A DNA stretch of 64,000 nt from Caulobacter sp. (GTDB taxonomy: Bacteria > Pseudomonadota > Alphaproteobacteria > Caulobacterales > Caulobacteraceae), in assembly GCA_030683005.1 (NCBI GenBank), contig JAUXMY010000026.1, positions 37,080-101,079 of the forward strand, read 5' to 3'. Within the stretch, counting starts at the first letter, position 1; each line of letters begins with the position of its first letter. Below, piece after piece: positions 8,573-16,931 of this stretch. A program made the translations under genes and the position numbers. The notes under the pieces were generated by a model. It was not told the origin of the DNA, did no database searches, and saw nothing but the letters and a program-made list of their open reading frames with translations.

Positions 8573-8945
8573 CGTTTTCGACTCGTCCGCCCTGCTCGCC
8601 TTTCTGTTCCGGGAGCCGGGCGGAGAGGCGGTTGGATCACGCATCTCTGGCGGCAGGATCTCGGCGGTGAACGCCGCGGAGGTGATCGCAAAGCTTGTTG
8701 ATCGGGGTTACCGCGACGAGGCCGCCCTGGCCGTCTGGTCCGAGCTGGCGATGAACGTCATCGACTATGATCTGGAACAAGCCAAACAGAGTGGCCTGCT
8801 GCGGCGATCAACCAGAAGCCTGGGCCTGTCGCTCGCGGATCGCGCCTGCCTGACCCTGGCCGCGCGGCTTGGCGCGACAGCCGTCACGGCCGACCGGGCC
8901 TGGGTCCGGCAGGATCTCGGCATCGCCGTCGAACTGGTCCGCTGA
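8565..8945 (+). CDS. PIN-domain (VapC-type) ribonuclease toxin
   Basis: 126 residues, GTG start inside the end of the antitoxin gene. All four acidic PIN-domain positions can be seen: D6 in VFDSSALLAFL, E39 in NAAEVIAKL, D92 in LSLADRACL and D110 in AVTADRAW. PIN toxins of type II systems cleave RNA, often tRNA. The GLSLADRACLTLAARLGA segment is typical of the VapC family. Function is inferred from the fold and from the coupled antitoxin. Confidence 0.85.
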   Translation: MSDVFDSSALLAFLFREPGGEAVGSRISGGRISAVNAAEVIAKLVDRGYRDEAALAVWSELAMNVIDYDLEQAKQSGLLRRSTRSLGLSLADRACLTLAARLGATAVTADRAWVRQDLGIAVELVR

Positions 8946-8946
8946 C

Positions 8947-9363
8947 ATGCGACTGGCCGCGCTGACGTCCCTGTTGATGCTCTCCGCCTGCGTCAGCATC
9001 GACACCGACGTTGCGGGGCCGGGCCTCTGTCCGGCGGGGCTGGTGGAGCGCGCCACCGCCGAGCTCTACTTCGGTCGCAATGTCGGCGAGACGGTGGGCG
9101 TCACCGAGGAGGCCTGGACCGCCTTTGTCGACTCGGAGGTGACGCCGCGGTTCCCCGATGGCCTGACGGTGATCGACGCCGCCGGCCAGTGGCGCGGCGG
9201 CGACGGCAAGATCGTCCGCGAGCCGGCCAAGGCGGTGATGATCGTACTGTCGGGCGAGGACGGCGAGACCGCGAAGCTCGACGCCATCCGCGCGGCCTAC
9301 AAGGCCCGCTTCCGGCAGGAGTCGGTCATGCTGGTCCAGAGAGAGGCCTGCGTCGGCTTCTGA
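8947..9363 (+). CDS. DUF3574-family lipoprotein
   Basis: 138 residues with a short signal peptide and lipobox LSAC, lipidated Cys at 15, so probably anchored in the outer membrane or periplasm. The mature part matches the DUF3574 pattern: ELYFGRN, a VTPRFPDGLTVIDAAGQW segment and the C-terminal YKARFRQESVMLVQ. No function is known for the family. It begins one base after the PIN toxin stop, but the product looks unrelated to the toxin-antitoxin pair. The ATG at 8947 is chosen because it begins the signal peptide. Confidence 0.8.
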   Translation: MRLAALTSLLMLSACVSIDTDVAGPGLCPAGLVERATAELYFGRNVGETVGVTEEAWTAFVDSEVTPRFPDGLTVIDAAGQWRGGDGKIVREPAKAVMIVLSGEDGETAKLDAIRAAYKARFRQESVMLVQREACVGF

Positions 9364-9384
9364 GCGGCCGCCGATGAACAATGA

Positions 9385-9444
9385 GTCATGACCCCGGTTT
9401 AACTGGCCGGCGGTCGGTGAGCCTCGGTATTTCGGGGTCATGAC
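9385..9444. promoter_or_regulatory. Inverted pair of palindromic octamers overlapping a start codon
   Basis: GTCATGACCCCG (9385-9396) and its exact reverse complement CGGGGTCATGAC (9433-9444) are 36 bases apart. The core GTCATGAC is itself palindromic, so the same 8-mer occurs twice. The second copy contains the ATG (9440) of the next gene. It could be an operator or an mRNA structure that occludes the start codon; no T-run follows. Confidence 0.4.
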
Positions 9445-9898
9445 CTGTGACATTCACGACCTCATCACCGCGCTGGAGGCGGCCTGGAACCGCAAGGACG
9501 CCGTCGCCTTCGCCGCCTGTTTCGATCGCTCCGCCGAGTTCGGCGCCATGCTGGACGGCTCATGTCGGGGCCGCGACGCCATCGAGGCGGCCCACGCGAC
9601 GCTGTTCACCGGCGTCTACGCGGTCAGCGTCGTCACCTACCGCCTGATGGCCGCCGAGCCGATGGGCGACTGGGCGGTGGCCATCGACCTGGAGCAGCAT
9701 CTCGACTTCGAGGTCGACGGCGCCGCCTTCCAGGTCCGCTCGCGGCCGCAGCTGGTGGTGCGCCGCGAGGGCGAGGGCTGGACGATCAGCACCTTCGCCA
9801 ACCGCCTGTTCGAGGGCGCGCCCGCCATGCCGGCCCCGGCTTCGACGACGGCGCCGACCCCACTGCGGGCGGAGCCGGCCATCCGCCGCGCCGCCTGA
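9440..9898 (+). CDS. SnoaL-like / SgcJ-EcaC family NTF2-fold protein
   Basis: 152 residues. The sequence IHDLITALEAAWNRKDAVAFAACFD followed by a charged beta-rich region and LVVRREGEGWTISTFANRLF is the pattern of small cone-shaped NTF2-like (SnoaL/DUF4440) proteins. These bind small molecules or catalyse diverse reactions, so the substrate cannot be assigned. The C-terminal 25 residues are Ala/Pro-rich and probably disordered. It is convergent with the metallo-beta-lactamase-fold gene, six bases away. Confidence 0.75.
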   Translation: MTCDIHDLITALEAAWNRKDAVAFAACFDRSAEFGAMLDGSCRGRDAIEAAHATLFTGVYAVSVVTYRLMAAEPMGDWAVAIDLEQHLDFEVDGAAFQVRSRPQLVVRREGEGWTISTFANRLFEGAPAMPAPASTTAPTPLRAEPAIRRAA

Positions 9899-9904
9899 CG
9901 CCCG

Positions 9905-11032
9905 TCAGCCGCCCAGCGACTGCACGATCGGCTCGCCCTTCGCCTCCTTCCAGGCGGACACGACGAACGGATCGGTGAAATAGCTGGCGAACCAGCGCTT
10001 CAGCCAGGGATCGCCACCGGTGAAGGTCGACGCCCCGGCGTCCAGGGTCACCGCGGCGCGGGCCTGCTGCGCGTCGAGCCCCGCGGCGACGGACGCCTTC
10101 ACCTGGTCGCGCGTCGCCTCGATCAGCGCCCTGACGGCTGACAGATAGCGATCATCCCGCATCGGCGCGCCGTGGCCCGGTACGAGGACGTCGGCTTGGA
10201 AGTCCCTGATCCGGCGCAGCACCGCCAGCCAGTCAGACGGATAGCTGCCGAACCCGAACGGGATCGGAGCGACCAGGATGTCGCCGGTGACGATCACCCT
10301 CTGGCGGGGCAGCCACACAACCGCGTCGCCGTCTGTGTTGGCGCGGCCGAGGAACAGGGCCTCGACCGGTGCGGCGGCGTCGTCGATGACCAGCCGCTCG
10401 GTGAATCCCTCCCTCGGGGCCAGGGTCAGGGCCCCGTCCATGTCCTGTGCGTACTGTGGAAACAGCCGCGCCCCGGCGGCCCAGCCCGCCTTCTCGGCCG
10501 CGCTTTCCGCCTTGGCCGCCGTGTCGCGGCAATAGGCGGCGAAGCCCTTGAACTTCGCGACCACTTTCGCGTTGGCCTCGCTGTCCGGCGCGGCGGGCGT
10601 GTTCATGGTCTTCGGGTCAGAGAGGTGCGCCTTCGTCGCCTCGGTCGCGATGGTCCGGGCGTCCGGCCAGGCCTTGAGGATTTCACCAAGGCCCAGCGGA
10701 TGGTCGCCGTGCCAGTGGGTCAGGATCACCGCCTTCACCGGTCGGCCCGGGCGGTTTCCGCGGATCAGCTTGACGATCCGGCGTCCCGAGCCCGGTGAAC
10801 CGCCGCTGTCGACCAGCACCAGTCCGTCGGACTGCTCGATCACCGTGACGTTGCCGATGGGCTGCAGATGGAAGGGTTTGGCCTGGCGGATCACCGCGAC
10901 CCCGGCGGCCAGCTCTTCCCAGACCTCGAAATAGCCGTCGTCAGCCAGGGTGGGTTCGGCCGCAAAGGCCGGCGGCGCCAGCAGGCTCGCGCCCGCGCCA
11001 AGCAACAGCGTCCTGCGAGTGCCCGCGAACAT
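9905..11032 (-). CDS. Secreted metallo-beta-lactamase-fold hydrolase
   Basis: 375 residues with a signal peptide (basic start, hydrophobic TLLLGAGASLLAPPAFA). The zinc motif HWHGDH (in ILTHWHGDHPLG) and a later VPGHG histidine are present, so the di-zinc site looks intact. The insertion-containing middle region is larger than in class B beta-lactamases; it could be a lactonase, glyoxalase-II-like or quinoprotein-associated hydrolase. Substrate not assignable. The start at 11032 has a good GGGGAGGA upstream. A small SD-led ORF and a perfect palindrome lie between it and its likely promoter. Confidence 0.8.
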   Translation of the reverse strand: MFAGTRRTLLLGAGASLLAPPAFAAEPTLADDGYFEVWEELAAGVAVIRQAKPFHLQPIGNVTVIEQSDGLVLVDSGGSPGSGRRIVKLIRGNRPGRPVKAVILTHWHGDHPLGLGEILKAWPDARTIATEATKAHLSDPKTMNTPAAPDSEANAKVVAKFKGFAAYCRDTAAKAESAAEKAGWAAGARLFPQYAQDMDGALTLAPREGFTERLVIDDAAAPVEALFLGRANTDGDAVVWLPRQRVIVTGDILVAPIPFGFGSYPSDWLAVLRRIRDFQADVLVPGHGAPMRDDRYLSAVRALIEATRDQVKASVAAGLDAQQARAAVTLDAGASTFTGGDPWLKRWFASYFTDPFVVSAWKEAKGEPIVQSLGG

Positions 11033-11117
11033 GGCCGGTCCTCCCCGAGGGGAAGGACAGCACGGGCGGCGCCTCGCGCCCAATGAACCTTTGTCCAGAA
11101 TCCATCCCCGGACATGC

Positions 11118-11149
11118 GAACGGCCGCCGGGGCGCCCCGGCGGCCGTTC
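11118..11149. terminator. Perfect 32-bp palindrome (possible terminator/attenuator)
   Basis: GAACGGCCGCCGGGGC (11118-11133) is followed at once by its exact reverse complement (11134-11149): 16 bp of continuous, very GC-rich dyad. No T-run on either side, so it is not a textbook intrinsic terminator. On the minus strand it lies between a 23-codon ORF and the metallo-hydrolase gene, an attenuator-like position. Confidence 0.6.
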
Positions 11150-11190
11150 CATCGTCTTGCCGCGGTCGCGGCGTGAACGCTATGCGCTGA

Positions 11191-11262
11191 TCAGGCGCTG
11201 ACCTCCGCCTTGGCGGAAGACCAGGTCATGCGTTGCGACCGGGGGCTCATACGATGAGACAC
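11191..11262 (-). CDS. Putative 23-residue leader peptide
   Basis: Short ORF with an ideal ribosome-binding site: AGGAGG (11270-11275) lies seven bases before a GTG start (11260-11262). It encodes a peptide rich in Ser and Arg (begins MSHRMSPRSQRMTW) and stops at 11191. A hairpin TCCGCC-AA-GGCGGA lies inside its 3' half. Downstream on the same strand come the perfect palindrome at 11118-11149 and then the metallo-hydrolase gene. I do not recognise the peptide. The SD strength and layout suggest a translated leader, but conservation is untested. Confidence 0.5.
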   Translation of the reverse strand: MSHRMSPRSQRMTWSSAKAEVSA

Positions 11263-11377
11263 TGGGTCACCTCCTTTCAGCTGTTGAACAGGACCTTCAA
11301 TATGGGTCGGGTTTCCGGAGTCGCAAACCCCCGATCTGCGGGCGCGCGACAACTTGCTGACAGGTGCGGTTTTCAGG

Positions 11378-11827
11378 TCACTTGAGCTTCTGGACCTTCA
11401 TCGGGCAGTGATCGCCCAGTCGTCTGGCCGTGGTATTGGCCGACGCCGAAACCGGCACGCCCGCCACCTTGCCCGACAGGCTGGCGTTCAGGGTGAAGGC
11501 GGTGGCGGAATAGGTCCCGGTGGCCGTTACATTGACCTGGCGCCCGCGCTTGTCGACGCAGGTTCCCTTGAAGAACATCCTGCCGCCCTCGACCCGCTTT
11601 TCCGGATAGGTGCATGTGTAGTGGCGATTGATCCTGCCGGACATCACCTTGTCGACGTCCGCGGGCGTAATGCAGCGCCGCTCGCGGTCCACGTCCCGAA
11701 TGATGAAGTTGAGCGTGTTGGTGCTTTCCCACCATCCGGGCTGGATCGTGGACGACTCCTGGGCCACCGCGGGGGCGGCCAGCAGGCCGGCGGCGGCGAG
11801 CGAGGCGAGAATGCGGTTCGTCTTCAT
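11378..11827 (-). CDS. DUF3617-family periplasmic protein
   Basis: 149 residues with a cleavable signal peptide (NRILASLAAAGLLAAPAVAQ). The mature protein fits the DUF3617 pattern: IQPGWWESTNTLNFI near the start, then RERRCITPADVDKVM and two further cysteine-containing strands (YTCTYPEK, FFKGTCVDKRG), ending HCPMKVQKLK. No biochemical role is known. The ATG at 11827 starts the signal peptide; an in-frame ATG at 11851 is possible. Divergent from the methyltransferase gene with 94 bp between. Confidence 0.75.
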   Translation of the reverse strand: MKTNRILASLAAAGLLAAPAVAQESSTIQPGWWESTNTLNFIIRDVDRERRCITPADVDKVMSGRINRHYTCTYPEKRVEGGRMFFKGTCVDKRGRQVNVTATGTYSATAFTLNASLSGKVAGVPVSASANTTARRLGDHCPMKVQKLK

Positions 11828-11921
11828 GGGCCTGTCTTGCGTGGAGAGCATGGCGGTCTTTTGACCGGTCCCGCATGAATGCACGATGACCGGCGCGGGC
11901 AAACCGGTGTAATCTACTCCC

Positions 11922-12695
11922 ATGCCGAGTTGGGATCCCGACGTCTACGAGCGGTACAGGACCTACCGCGACCGTCCCGCCCTGGACCTGATGGTCCAGA
12001 TTCCGGCCCGTGACTTCAACGAGATCTGGGACCTGGGCTGCGGGACGGGCGAGCACGCCGCCCTGCTGGCCGTCCGGCATCCGGGGGGCCGGGTCCACGG
12101 CCTCGACTCCAGCCCCGACATGCTGGCCGCCGCCCGCCGCCGCGCCGCCGAGGTCGACTGGGTGCTGGCCGGGGTCGAGACCTGGACGCCGCCGGTCGCG
12201 CCGGACCTGGTCTTCAGCAACGCCGCCCTGCAGTGGCTGCCCGACCACGGGGCGCTGTTTCCACGCCTCGCCGCCAGCCTCGCCAGCGGCGGCGTCCTGG
12301 CCTGCCAGATGCCAATGGCCTTCGAGACGCAGCATCACCGCATCCTGCGCGAGACGGCGGATGAGGGCCCCTGGGCCGCGCTGACGGCCTCCGCGCGGAT
12401 CATCCGGCCCACGCCATCGATGGACGACTACTACGGCTGGCTGGCGCCGCTCTGCGCCGAGGTCGACCTGTGGACCACCACCTACCTGCATGCGCTGGAG
12501 GGGGATGATCCGGTGGTGGACTGGATGCGCGGCACGGCGCTTCGGCCCTACCTCGACGCCCTGACCGACCCGGCCCTGCGCGAGGCCTTCCTCGACGCTT
12601 TCCGCGCGCGGATCGCCGAAGCGTTCCCGGCCCGCGAGGACGGCGTGACCCTGTTTCCGTTCCCCCGTCTGTTCATGGTCGCGACGCGCCGCTAG
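11922..12695 (+). CDS. tam: Trans-aconitate 2-methyltransferase-like SAM methyltransferase
   Basis: 257-residue class I methyltransferase. The SAM-binding motif IWDLGCGTGEHAALL (about 36-50) and the acidic HGLDSSPDMLAAAR strand end are clear, and LVFSNAALQWLPDHGALF is typical of Tam-family enzymes. Tam methylates trans-aconitate, a toxic by-product of the citrate cycle; that substrate is inferred from the family. The 3' end overlaps the convergent patatin gene by four bases. Confidence 0.82.
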   Translation: MPSWDPDVYERYRTYRDRPALDLMVQIPARDFNEIWDLGCGTGEHAALLAVRHPGGRVHGLDSSPDMLAAARRRAAEVDWVLAGVETWTPPVAPDLVFSNAALQWLPDHGALFPRLAASLASGGVLACQMPMAFETQHHRILRETADEGPWAALTASARIIRPTPSMDDYYGWLAPLCAEVDLWTTTYLHALEGDDPVVDWMRGTALRPYLDALTDPALREAFLDAFRARIAEAFPAREDGVTLFPFPRLFMVATRR

Positions 12696-14422
12696 CGCCG
12701 CCGGCGCAGCTCCGTCACCGGGTGCTCCAAGGTGTCCAGCGACGTCAGCGCCGCCTTGCGACCCATGGCGATCGTCGAGTCGTAGGCCTTCCAGTCGCGC
12801 AGGTCGACGCCCTCGACATTGGGCAGGATCAACAGGTCGGTCGCCTGGCGCGACGCTATGATCTCGCGACCGGTGGACACGGTGGCGGTGCGCATCAGCA
12901 GGGCCACGATCGGCGGGCCCTTGCGCCAGTCTCCCGACAGGATCCAGCGCCAGACGGAGGAGGGGCGGGCGACGTCGTCGGCGGTGATGCTGCGGCCGCG
13001 GGTGACATCGACCCCGACCACGGGCCCCAGGTGCATGGCCCGCATCACGTCGGTCGGGAAGTTCTTCATGATCGCGCCATCGACCAGCACGTCATTGCCG
13101 TCAATGGCCGGCGGCATGACGCCGGGCAGGGCGATGGTAGCCCGCAGCGCCGTGCGCAGAACGCCGACCCGGTGCAGGTGGTAGGCGCCGGTGGTCAGAT
13201 TCGACGACACGCAGAAGAACGGCAGCCACAGGTCGGCGATATCCACCTCATCGAAGTGGTCGCGCAGCCGGTGGCGGACCTTCTCGCCCAGGGTCATGGC
13301 GATCAGCGGGAAGGCGATGTCGTCCAGCGGGCTGGAGTCGACGAAGGCGGCACGGATTCGGGAATCCATCTCCGCCTCGGCCCAGCCCATGGCCACCCCG
13401 GCGGCGATGACCGCCCCCATCGAGGCGCCGCCGACGAAGTCGATCGGCACGTTCCGCTCGCGCAGCGCCTGGATGGCCCCGATGTGGGCGTAGGCCCGCG
13501 CGCCGCCGCCGGACAGCACCAGCCCCACCGACCGGCCGGTCAGCACCCGCGCGAGCCGCTCCAGGTCGGACTGCTGGCCGTCCTTGATGTGGAACAGCCG
13601 CGCCGCGCCGGTGGCGGTCAGCCAGGCCGCCGAGCCGGTCGGCTGCCGGCAGTCGGCCTTCTGGACCAGAATCAGATCGACCAGCTGCTGCTCCTGCAGC
13701 GGCTCGGAGGCGTGGCTCTCGAACACTGTCGGCGGCGGCCGGTCGCCGCGCCCGATGCGGAACAGCCGGTCGACTTGCCGGCCGACCAGCGGCTTCCAGG
13801 CCGCCTCGCCAAACTCGGCGGTGTAGAGAACGTAGTCGTAGTCGGCTTCGACGTTGGAGAACCATTCGGTCGGGGCATGGGTCGCCTCGGCCCCGACGAC
13901 AGTCACCGAGTAGCCCAGCCGCGCGATGCACAGCGCGATCTTCTCGACCAGCGGGCGAATCTTGCGGCCGTTGTCGGCCGGGATGAAGCCGAACACCGAC
14001 GGGTCGCCGTGGCTGGCCGCCGCGCCGGTCGCCTGGCGCATGCGCAGGATCATCAGCCTGGCCAACTCGGTCATCACGGCCGGGTCGGCCTCGGCGGCGG
14101 CGAAGAAGTCCTCCCGCGACAGGGCGAGGATTTCGGAATCCCTCAGCGCCACGACCTGGCCCGAGTGCGGCGCGCCGGCGATCAGCGCCATCTCTCCGGC
14201 CGGCTCGCCGGGCCTTATCACGCCGAGGAACTGCCGCTCCTGGCCCTCTTCCTTGCGGAACGCGCCCAGCCGTCCGGCCTTGAGCAGATACAGTTCGCTG
14301 GAGGGCTCGCCGGCCGCGTAGAGATGCGCTCCGCCGGGCAGGGAGAACCAGCGCGCCGAACCGCTCAGCCGCTCCTGCGCGAACAGTCTCTCCAGCGCGG
14401 TATCGGTCTCACGGTCGATCAT
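12692..14422 (-). CDS. cNMP-binding patatin-like phospholipase (NTE family)
   Basis: 576 residues. An N-terminal cyclic-nucleotide-binding domain (about 10-125, with GEPAGEMALIAG) is fused through a middle region (about 150-285) to a patatin domain. The patatin has oxyanion motif GGGARA at 305-310, nucleophile elbow GASMG with Ser334, and catalytic Asp448 in VDGA. This is the layout of neuropathy-target-esterase-like lysophospholipases. I infer membrane lipid hydrolysis controlled by a cyclic nucleotide. The middle part (VGAEATHAPTEWFSN) also occurs in other bacterial NTE proteins. Confidence 0.88.
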   Translation of the reverse strand: MIDRETDTALERLFAQERLSGSARWFSLPGGAHLYAAGEPSSELYLLKAGRLGAFRKEEGQERQFLGVIRPGEPAGEMALIAGAPHSGQVVALRDSEILALSREDFFAAAEADPAVMTELARLMILRMRQATGAAASHGDPSVFGFIPADNGRKIRPLVEKIALCIARLGYSVTVVGAEATHAPTEWFSNVEADYDYVLYTAEFGEAAWKPLVGRQVDRLFRIGRGDRPPPTVFESHASEPLQEQQLVDLILVQKADCRQPTGSAAWLTATGAARLFHIKDGQQSDLERLARVLTGRSVGLVLSGGGARAYAHIGAIQALRERNVPIDFVGGASMGAVIAAGVAMGWAEAEMDSRIRAAFVDSSPLDDIAFPLIAMTLGEKVRHRLRDHFDEVDIADLWLPFFCVSSNLTTGAYHLHRVGVLRTALRATIALPGVMPPAIDGNDVLVDGAIMKNFPTDVMRAMHLGPVVGVDVTRGRSITADDVARPSSVWRWILSGDWRKGPPIVALLMRTATVSTGREIIASRQATDLLILPNVEGVDLRDWKAYDSTIAMGRKAALTSLDTLEHPVTELRRRR

Positions 14423-14475
14423 CGGGCCCCACCGGTGGGCAGGCTAACGCGGGTGGTGAGTCGAGGGGAGAGCGC

Positions 14476-14733
14476 TTAGTCGGCACGACCGCCGACGTTG
14501 CGGTAGACTCGCCGCTGCAGGACTCGCCAGCCAGCGCGAGCCAGCCCGCCCAGCAGCGTGACGATCAGCGCAATGATCAGCATCGGACCCAGACTGCTTG
14601 CGAAGGGCGCGCCATCGAGCAGCCACAGCAAACCGCGGCCGACCAGGATCAGGCCGAAGGTGCAGCCAGTCCAGATCGCACCGAGGATGAAGGCTTCCTG
14701 TGGTGGTTCCGGGGTTCTTAGAACTCTGCGCAA
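14476..14733 (-). CDS. Small two-helix membrane protein
   Basis: 85 residues with two hydrophobic segments: AFILGAIWTGCTFGLILVGRG (about 14-33) and PMLIIALIVTLLGGLARAG (about 50-68), followed by a basic end. The only good start is TTG at 14731-14733 with a GGAAG stretch just upstream. Unrecognised function. It is upstream of, and on the same strand as, the patatin gene, with a 53-bp gap. Confidence 0.5.
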   Translation of the reverse strand: MRRVLRTPEPPQEAFILGAIWTGCTFGLILVGRGLLWLLDGAPFASSLGPMLIIALIVTLLGGLARAGWRVLQRRVYRNVGGRAD

Positions 14734-14865
14734 CTGCTTCCCGCCCGGCCGCGTCGTCGGACTCCCTCTCTATGTGGGACATGGCGTCCGCACAACGCGG
14801 GCGCGCAGTGCGGGGATGAGCGGTGAGGATTGGCGAGGCCTCGCAGAACACGCTATTCCACATCC

Positions 14866-16476
14866 ATGCCGAAGCTGAGCACGACCGTCGACACCAACTC
14901 GGAGGCCTTCCGCAAGAATCTTGCGGTCAACACGGCCCTCGCCGAAGAGCTTCACCAGCATGTGGCTCGCGCCGCGCTGGGCGGCGACGAGCGCTCCCGC
15001 CAGCGCCACGCCGCCCGGGGCAAGCTGTTGCCCCGCGAGCGGGTCGAGCGGTTGCTGGACCCTGGTTCGCCCTTCCTGGAGATCGGCCAGCTGGCCGCCC
15101 ACGCGCTGTACGGCAAAGACGAGATCCCCGGCGCCGGCATCATCACCGGCATCGGCCGGGTGTCGGGCCGCGAGGTGATGATCGTCGCCAACGACGCCAC
15201 GGTGAAGGGCGGCACCTACTATCCGATGACGGTCAAGAAGCACCTGCGGGCCCAGGAGATCGCGCTGCAGAACCGGCTGCCCTGCATCTATCTGGTCGAC
15301 AGCGGCGGGGCGAACCTGCCGCACCAGGCCGAGGTCTTCCCCGACCGCGACCACTTCGGCCGCATCTTCTACAACCAGGCCCGGATGAGCGCCGAGGGCA
15401 TCGCCCAGATCGCCTGCGTGATGGGCTCCTGCACCGCCGGGGGCGCCTATGTGCCGGCCATGTCCGACGAGACGGTGATCGTCCGCGGCGCGGGCGAGGA
15501 GAGCCAGGGCACCATCTTCCTGGCCGGCCCGCCGCTGGTGAAGGCCGCCACGGGCGAGGTCATCTCGGCGACGGACCTGGGCGGCGCCGACGTCCACGGC
15601 CGGCGCAGCGGCGTGGTCGACCATGTCGCCGCCAATGACGAGCACGCGCTGGAGATCGTCCGCTCGATCGTCGGCAACCTGAACACGGTCAAGACGCTGG
15701 ACATCGACGTCCGCGAGCCGAAGCCCCCGGTGTTCGACCCGAAGGACATCTACGGCATCGTCCCGGCCGACGTCCGCGCCCCCTATGACGTGCGCGAGGT
15801 CATCGCCCGCATCGTCGACGGCAGCGAGTTCGACGAGTTCAAGCCCCTGTACGGCACGACCCTGGTCACCGGCTTCGCCCGTATCTGGGGCTATCCGGTC
15901 GCCATCCTGGCCAACAACGGCGTGCTGTTCAGCGAGGCCGCCCTCAAGGCCGCCCACTTCATAGAACTGGCCTGCAAGCGCCGGATTCCGCTGGTCTTTC
16001 TGCAGAACATCTCGGGCTTCATGGTCGGCGGCAAGTACGAGGCCGGCGGCATCGCCAAGGACGGGGCCAAGATGGTCACCGCCGTCGCATCCGCCAACGT
16101 CCCCAAGTTCACCGTCCTGATCGGCGGCAGCTTCGGGGCCGGCAACTACGGCATGTGCGGCCGCGCCTACAGCCCGCGCTTCCTGTTCACCTGGCCCAAC
16201 AGCCGCATCAGCGTCATGGGCGGCGAGCAGGCCGCCTCGGTGCTGGCCACCGTCCACCGCGACGTCGACAAATGGACGCCGGAGGAAGCCGAGGCCTTCA
16301 AGGCGCCCGTGCGCCAGAAGTACGAGGACGAGGGCAACCCCTACTACGCCACCGCCAGGATGTGGGACGACGGGGTGATTGATCCAGCGCAGACCCGCGA
16401 CGTCCTGGGTCTGGCAATCTCCGCCAGCCTCAACGCCCCGGTGCCGGAGACGACCTTCGGCGTGTTCAGGATGTAG
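14866..16476 (+). CDS. mccB: 3-methylcrotonyl-CoA carboxylase, carboxyltransferase (beta) subunit
   Basis: 536-residue carboxyltransferase that moves CO2 from carboxybiotin to 3-methylcrotonyl-CoA, forming 3-methylglutaconyl-CoA in leucine catabolism. Two crotonase-fold halves are seen: the first with [22 protein letters not shown], the second with [27 protein letters not shown] and [16 protein letters not shown]. These are signatures of MccB rather than propionyl- or acetyl-CoA carboxylases. The start MPKLSTTV at 14866 is preferred over the in-frame 14830. It is the first gene of the mccB / lipoprotein / hydratase / mccA run. Confidence 0.95.
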   Translation: MPKLSTTVDTNSEAFRKNLAVNTALAEELHQHVARAALGGDERSRQRHAARGKLLPRERVERLLDPGSPFLEIGQLAAHALYGKDEIPGAGIITGIGRVSGREVMIVANDATVKGGTYYPMTVKKHLRAQEIALQNRLPCIYLVDSGGANLPHQAEVFPDRDHFGRIFYNQARMSAEGIAQIACVMGSCTAGGAYVPAMSDETVIVRGAGEESQGTIFLAGPPLVKAATGEVISATDLGGADVHGRRSGVVDHVAANDEHALEIVRSIVGNLNTVKTLDIDVREPKPPVFDPKDIYGIVPADVRAPYDVREVIARIVDGSEFDEFKPLYGTTLVTGFARIWGYPVAILANNGVLFSEAALKAAHFIELACKRRIPLVFLQNISGFMVGGKYEAGGIAKDGAKMVTAVASANVPKFTVLIGGSFGAGNYGMCGRAYSPRFLFTWPNSRISVMGGEQAASVLATVHRDVDKWTPEEAEAFKAPVRQKYEDEGNPYYATARMWDDGVIDPAQTRDVLGLAISASLNAPVPETTFGVFRM

Positions 16477-16489
16477 TGGGGATCATCGA

Positions 16490-16915
16490 ATGCGTCTCCT
16501 CCTGCTCGCCCTGACCCCTGCCGTGCTCCTGATAGGCGCTTGCGAACCCGCGAGGACGCCTGAAACTCAGCCACCCTACCCGCCCACGCCCGACTACGCC
16601 GCCGAAGCGAAGCGGGCTCCCGGCGCGATACCGGAAGCTTTCCGCGGGCGATGGGCCCGCGATCCGGAAGGCTGCGTCGTCGGCGGCGAGACACGTCTTG
16701 TCGTCGAAATCGACCGACTGATGTTCCATGAGAGCCAAGGTGTCGTCCGCGCGTTGTCTACGTCACCGACGAATGAGGTGACGATCGAGGCTGATTTCGA
16801 AGGTGAAGGCGAAAGCTGGAGCCGCAAGCTACGCATGGTGTTGTCCGAGGACGGGCAGACACTGACGATCTACGATCCCGACGGGACCCGGACGGCCCGC
16901 ATCAAATGCCCCTGA
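16490..16915 (+). CDS. Lipoprotein of unknown function
   Basis: 141 residues. It has a signal peptide with lipobox (LIGAC near residues 14-18), a Pro-rich linker, then a compact domain (EAFRGRWARDPEGCVVGG, LVVEIDRLMFHESQG, LTIYDPDGTRTARIKC). Two cysteines, at the start and end of the domain, could form a disulfide. It sits 13 bases after mccB and 16 bases before the hydratase, inside the leucine operon, but nothing ties it to that pathway. The local GC content is lower than that of its neighbours, so it may be a later insertion. Confidence 0.75.
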   Translation: MRLLLLALTPAVLLIGACEPARTPETQPPYPPTPDYAAEAKRAPGAIPEAFRGRWARDPEGCVVGGETRLVVEIDRLMFHESQGVVRALSTSPTNEVTIEADFEGEGESWSRKLRMVLSEDGQTLTIYDPDGTRTARIKCP

Positions 16916-16931
16916 GCGTGAGAAGCCACCC

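Noticed and set aside
14444..14863. 139-codon minus-strand ORF overlapping the small membrane protein
   Set aside because: Low-complexity Arg/Pro/Ala translation; the 85-codon frame has two clear hydrophobic helices and is preferred.
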